This document shows, piece after piece, positions 61,983-64,000 of a stretch of DNA of 64,000 nt (position 1 is its first letter; every line of letters starts with the position of its first letter). The stretch comes from Pseudonocardia sp. HH130629-09 (lineage in GTDB: Bacteria; Actinomycetota; Actinomycetes; Mycobacteriales; Pseudonocardiaceae), in contig NZ_CP011868.1 in assembly GCF_001294645.1 (NCBI RefSeq), positions 3,348,001 through 3,412,000 of the forward strand, written 5' to 3'. A model generated the notes under the pieces. That model was not told the DNA's origin. It worked only from the letters and a program-made list of their open reading frames with translations, and searched no databases. The position numbers and the translations under genes are program-made.

Positions 61983-63008
61983 ATGGCCACGCCCGACTCC
62001 GTGTACGAGCCGGAGGGGCCCGACGGGTCGGCCCTGCGCCGGCGCGAGCTCGGGCAGACCTCCGCCCGATCGTTGCTGCTCACCGTGCTGGGCGAGTTCG
62101 TCCTCCCGGCCGACGAGCCGGTCTGGACCCGGGCCCTGCTCGACGTGCTGGGCGCGCTCGGGGTGGAGGCCAAGTCGGCCCGTCAGGCACTGGCCCGCAC
62201 CGCGGGCGAGGGTCTGCTCACCTCCGACCGCGACGGCCGCCGGGTCCGCTGGTCGCTCACCCCCGCCGGGTCGGAGCTGCTGTCCGACGGCGCCGCCCGC
62301 ATCTACGGCTTCGGCCGCCCGACGACCGGCTGGGACGGTCGCTGGCTGGTGCTGCTCGCCTCGGTCCCGGAGTCGCGGCGACGCCTGCGGCACCGGCTGC
62401 GCACCCGGCTCGCCTGGGCTGGGCTGGGCTCCCCCACCCCCGGGGTGTGGGTCAGCCCCGACCCGGGCAAGGAGGCCCGGGTCGCGGCGGTGCTCGACGA
62501 GCTCGACCTCGCCGGGTCCGGCTACTCCTTCGTCGGGCACTACGGCGGCATCGGCCGCGCCGACGACATCGTCGCCCAGGCCTGGGACCTCGACGTCGTG
62601 GAGCGGGCCTACTCCGAGTTCCTCGACGAGTTCGGCCCGCACCTCGGGCCCGGCGCTTCCGGCCGCTCCGAGCCCGGGCCCGCCGCATCCGGCCGCTCCG
62701 AGCCGGGGCCCGCCGCAGGCGGTCGCTCCACGGTCGAGCCCGCCGCATCCGGCCACGCCCGCGCCGGCGCGGCCGCGGCCGGCCACACCGCCGCCTCCAC
62801 CTCCGCCGACGGCTGCGACGTCCTCGCCCGCCAGGTCCGGCTGGTCCACGCCTGGCGGCGGTTCCCGTTCCTGGACCCCGAGCTGCCCGCCGAGCTACTG
62901 CCCGAGCAATGGGCCGGGTCCCGCGCCGCGGAGCTGTTCACCACGCTGCACGAGCGCTGGGACGCCCCCGCCCGCGCCGCCTGGGCCGACCTGGCCCACC
63001 GGGCCTGA
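61983..63008 (+). CDS. PaaX family transcriptional regulator with a repeat-expanded insert
   Basis: 341 residues. N-terminal winged helix ([16 protein letters not shown], then [32 protein letters not shown]); middle domain with [20 protein letters not shown] and GVWVSPDP; C-terminal [24 protein letters not shown]. All are PaaX hallmarks. Residues about 225-270 are an Ala/Gly/Ser/Pro-rich insert of ten-residue repeats between middle and C-terminal parts, not usual in the family. PaaX represses phenylacetate genes, but none are here; being divergent from bioA it could control bioA (inference). Confidence 0.85.
   Translation: MATPDSVYEPEGPDGSALRRRELGQTSARSLLLTVLGEFVLPADEPVWTRALLDVLGALGVEAKSARQALARTAGEGLLTSDRDGRRVRWSLTPAGSELLSDGAARIYGFGRPTTGWDGRWLVLLASVPESRRRLRHRLRTRLAWAGLGSPTPGVWVSPDPGKEARVAAVLDELDLAGSGYSFVGHYGGIGRADDIVAQAWDLDVVERAYSEFLDEFGPHLGPGASGRSEPGPAASGRSEPGPAAGGRSTVEPAASGHARAGAAAAGHTAASTSADGCDVLARQVRLVHAWRRFPFLDPELPAELLPEQWAGSRAAELFTTLHERWDAPARAAWADLAHRA
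62661..62750 (+). repeat. 30-bp tandem repeat, three units, inside the PaaX-like gene
   Basis: Units begin at 62661, 62691 and 62721; the first two differ at only a few bases, the third is more diverged. They encode [10 protein letters not shown]-type decapeptides and preserve the frame. Confidence 0.8.
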
Positions 63009-63069
63009 CCACCTCGCGCCCACCACCTGTAGCGACGGGTCCGGACGCGCCAGGGACGGGTGTGCCCGG

Positions 63070-64000
63070 TCAGCCGCCGAGGCAGCCGGGGCCGAGCAGG
63101 GCCTTCAGGTCCCCCATCAGGGCCGAGGTGTGCGTGACCTTGAGCGAGTCGTCCAGCCGCAGGGCGGTCATCTTGCTGCCGTAGACCAGCGTCAGGTGCA
63201 CCTCGGAGGTGCCGGGGTGGTGGGTCAGCACCTCCTTGAGCTTGGCCACGCGCTCGGGCGTGCACTGGTCGGTGCGCAGGCTGACCCGAATCGGCAGCCC
63301 GGCCTCACCGGTGGCGAGCTCGGGCACCGCGAGGTCGTTCGCGATCAGCGAGACGCGGTCGTCGCGCTTGTTGACCCGCCCCTTGACCAGCACGATCGCG
63401 TCCTCGGCGACGTCGACGCCCACCACCTGGTAGGCCCGCGGGAAGAACAGCACCTCGATGCCACCGGCGAGGTCCTCGATCTGCGCCGAGGCCCAGGGCT
63501 CGCCGTTCTTGTTCACCCGGCGGTTGACGTTGGCAAGGATGCCGCCGACGGTGACCTGCGCGCCCTCGGCGACCGAGCCCTCGACGATGTCGGCGATCGA
63601 GGTGTCGGACTTCGCGGCGAGCGCCTGCTCGAGACCCTGCAGCGGGTGCCCGGACACGTAGAGGCCGAGCATCTCCCGCTCAACGGCGAGCTTGTGCTTG
63701 GAGTCCCACTCCTCGTCGGGCACCTTCACGTCGAAGATGCCACCGAGGCCGCCGTCGTCGCCCTCGCCGGGGCCGTCCAGGGACCCGAACAGGTCGAACT
63801 GGCCCATCGAGGCGGCCTTCTTGGTGCTCATCACCGCGTCGATGGCGTCGGCGTGCACGAGCAGCAGGCCCTTGCGGGAGTGCCCGAGCGAGTCGAAGGC
63901 TCCCGCCTTGATCAGCGACTCGACGACCTTCTTGTTGCAGACGACCGCGTCGACCTTGCGCAGGAAGTCGGAGAAGTCGACGAAGTTCCCCTTCTCCCGT
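63070..64000 (-). CDS. dnaE: DNA polymerase III alpha subunit, C-terminal part (5' end outside window)
   Basis: About 310 residues of the C-terminus. [39 protein letters not shown] is the fingers/HhH region of replicative Dna[19 protein letters not shown] and the OB fold [31 protein letters not shown] follow. The end, [15 protein letters not shown], is typical of actinobacterial DnaE1. Runs off the window edge in frame. Converges with the PaaX-like gene. Confidence 0.95.
   Translation of the reverse strand, partial: REKGNFVDFSDFLRKVDAVVCNKKVVESLIKAGAFDSLGHSRKGLLLVHADAIDAVMSTKKAASMGQFDLFGSLDGPGEGDDGGLGGIFDVKVPDEEWDSKHKLAVEREMLGLYVSGHPLQGLEQALAAKSDTSIADIVEGSVAEGAQVTVGGILANVNRRVNKNGEPWASAQIEDLAGGIEVLFFPRAYQVVGVDVAEDAIVLVKGRVNKRDDRVSLIANDLAVPELATGEAGLPIRVSLRTDQCTPERVAKLKEVLTHHPGTSEVHLTLVYGSKMTALRLDDSLKVTHTSALMGDLKALLGPGCLGG

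Overview
The window is 64 kb of dense, very GC-rich DNA (roughly 70-75 % by eye, not computed) with frequent GTG starts, 1-4 bp start/stop overlaps and TANNNT boxes 6-9 bases before start codons. The gene content is that of an actinobacterium. A Pseudonocardia-like member of the Pseudonocardiales is my best guess from gene content, but no 16S gene is present to prove it. I count about 63 genes or gene remnants. They are almost all housekeeping genes, and I see no IS element, phage, CRISPR array, tRNA or rRNA.

Layout. 1-7.6 kb: end of an F420/FMN-type PPOX protein, then GlgX-TreY ... TreZ, the glycogen-to-trehalose route, with a DUF5709 gene between. 7.7-12 kb: a complete sugar-type ABC importer (two permeases, Tat-lipoprotein binding protein, ATPase). 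12.2-15.4 kb: malate dehydrogenase, a DUF418 membrane protein, a frameshifted membrane-protein gene and a small Cys-rich protein. 15.4-20.8 kb: CoA-binding protein, O-acetylhomoserine sulfhydrylase, dienelactone hydrolase, TesB, pyruvate kinase and a VanZ-like protein. 20.9-31 kb: DUF2461, lgt, trpC, the trp-associated membrane protein, trpE, TetR, a decayed LuxR remnant, an MpaB-type protein, hisI-hisF-hisA, a hypothetical gene and hisH. 31.1-39.7 kb: an accessory block lying between hisH and hisB. It holds an amidohydrolase, a broken FtsX-type permease with its ATPase, a two-component system, HxlR with an imine-reductase-like enzyme, and an LLM oxidoreductase. 39.8-45.7 kb: hisB-hisC-hisD, a GT-C-like membrane protein and an HTH_42 protein. 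45.8-50.9 kb: nadC-nadB-nadA facing nrtR, then a LON-domain protein. 50.9-54.4 kb: an ABC-F ATPase with an attenuator-like leader, a MazF/PemK-like protein and a zinc alcohol dehydrogenase. 54.4-62 kb: bioF-bioD-bioB-bsaP, thioredoxin, a SulP-STAS-carbonic anhydrase fusion and bioA. 62-64 kb: a PaaX-like regulator and the end of dnaE.

Much of this matches the known mycobacterial neighbourhood dnaE1 / treXYZ / bioAFD / bioB-bsaP / nadABC / hisDCBHAFI / trpE-trpC-trpB-trpA / lgt / pyk / tesB. That makes the deviations informative. trpB and trpA are missing between trpC and lgt. The his operon is split into three pieces by opposite-strand genes, and each piece has its own leaderless-type promoter box. 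Two genes carry single-base frameshifts, and the HTH end of a LuxR regulator survives as a repeat-bearing fossil.

I did not find one convincing wholly new system. The most interesting items are the ABC-F leader (a three-codon Met-Arg-His ORF followed by nested hairpins), the SulP-carbonic anhydrase fusion set between biotin genes with stacked inverted repeats at its 5' side, the broken his/trp supraoperon, and the nadA/nrtR palindrome.
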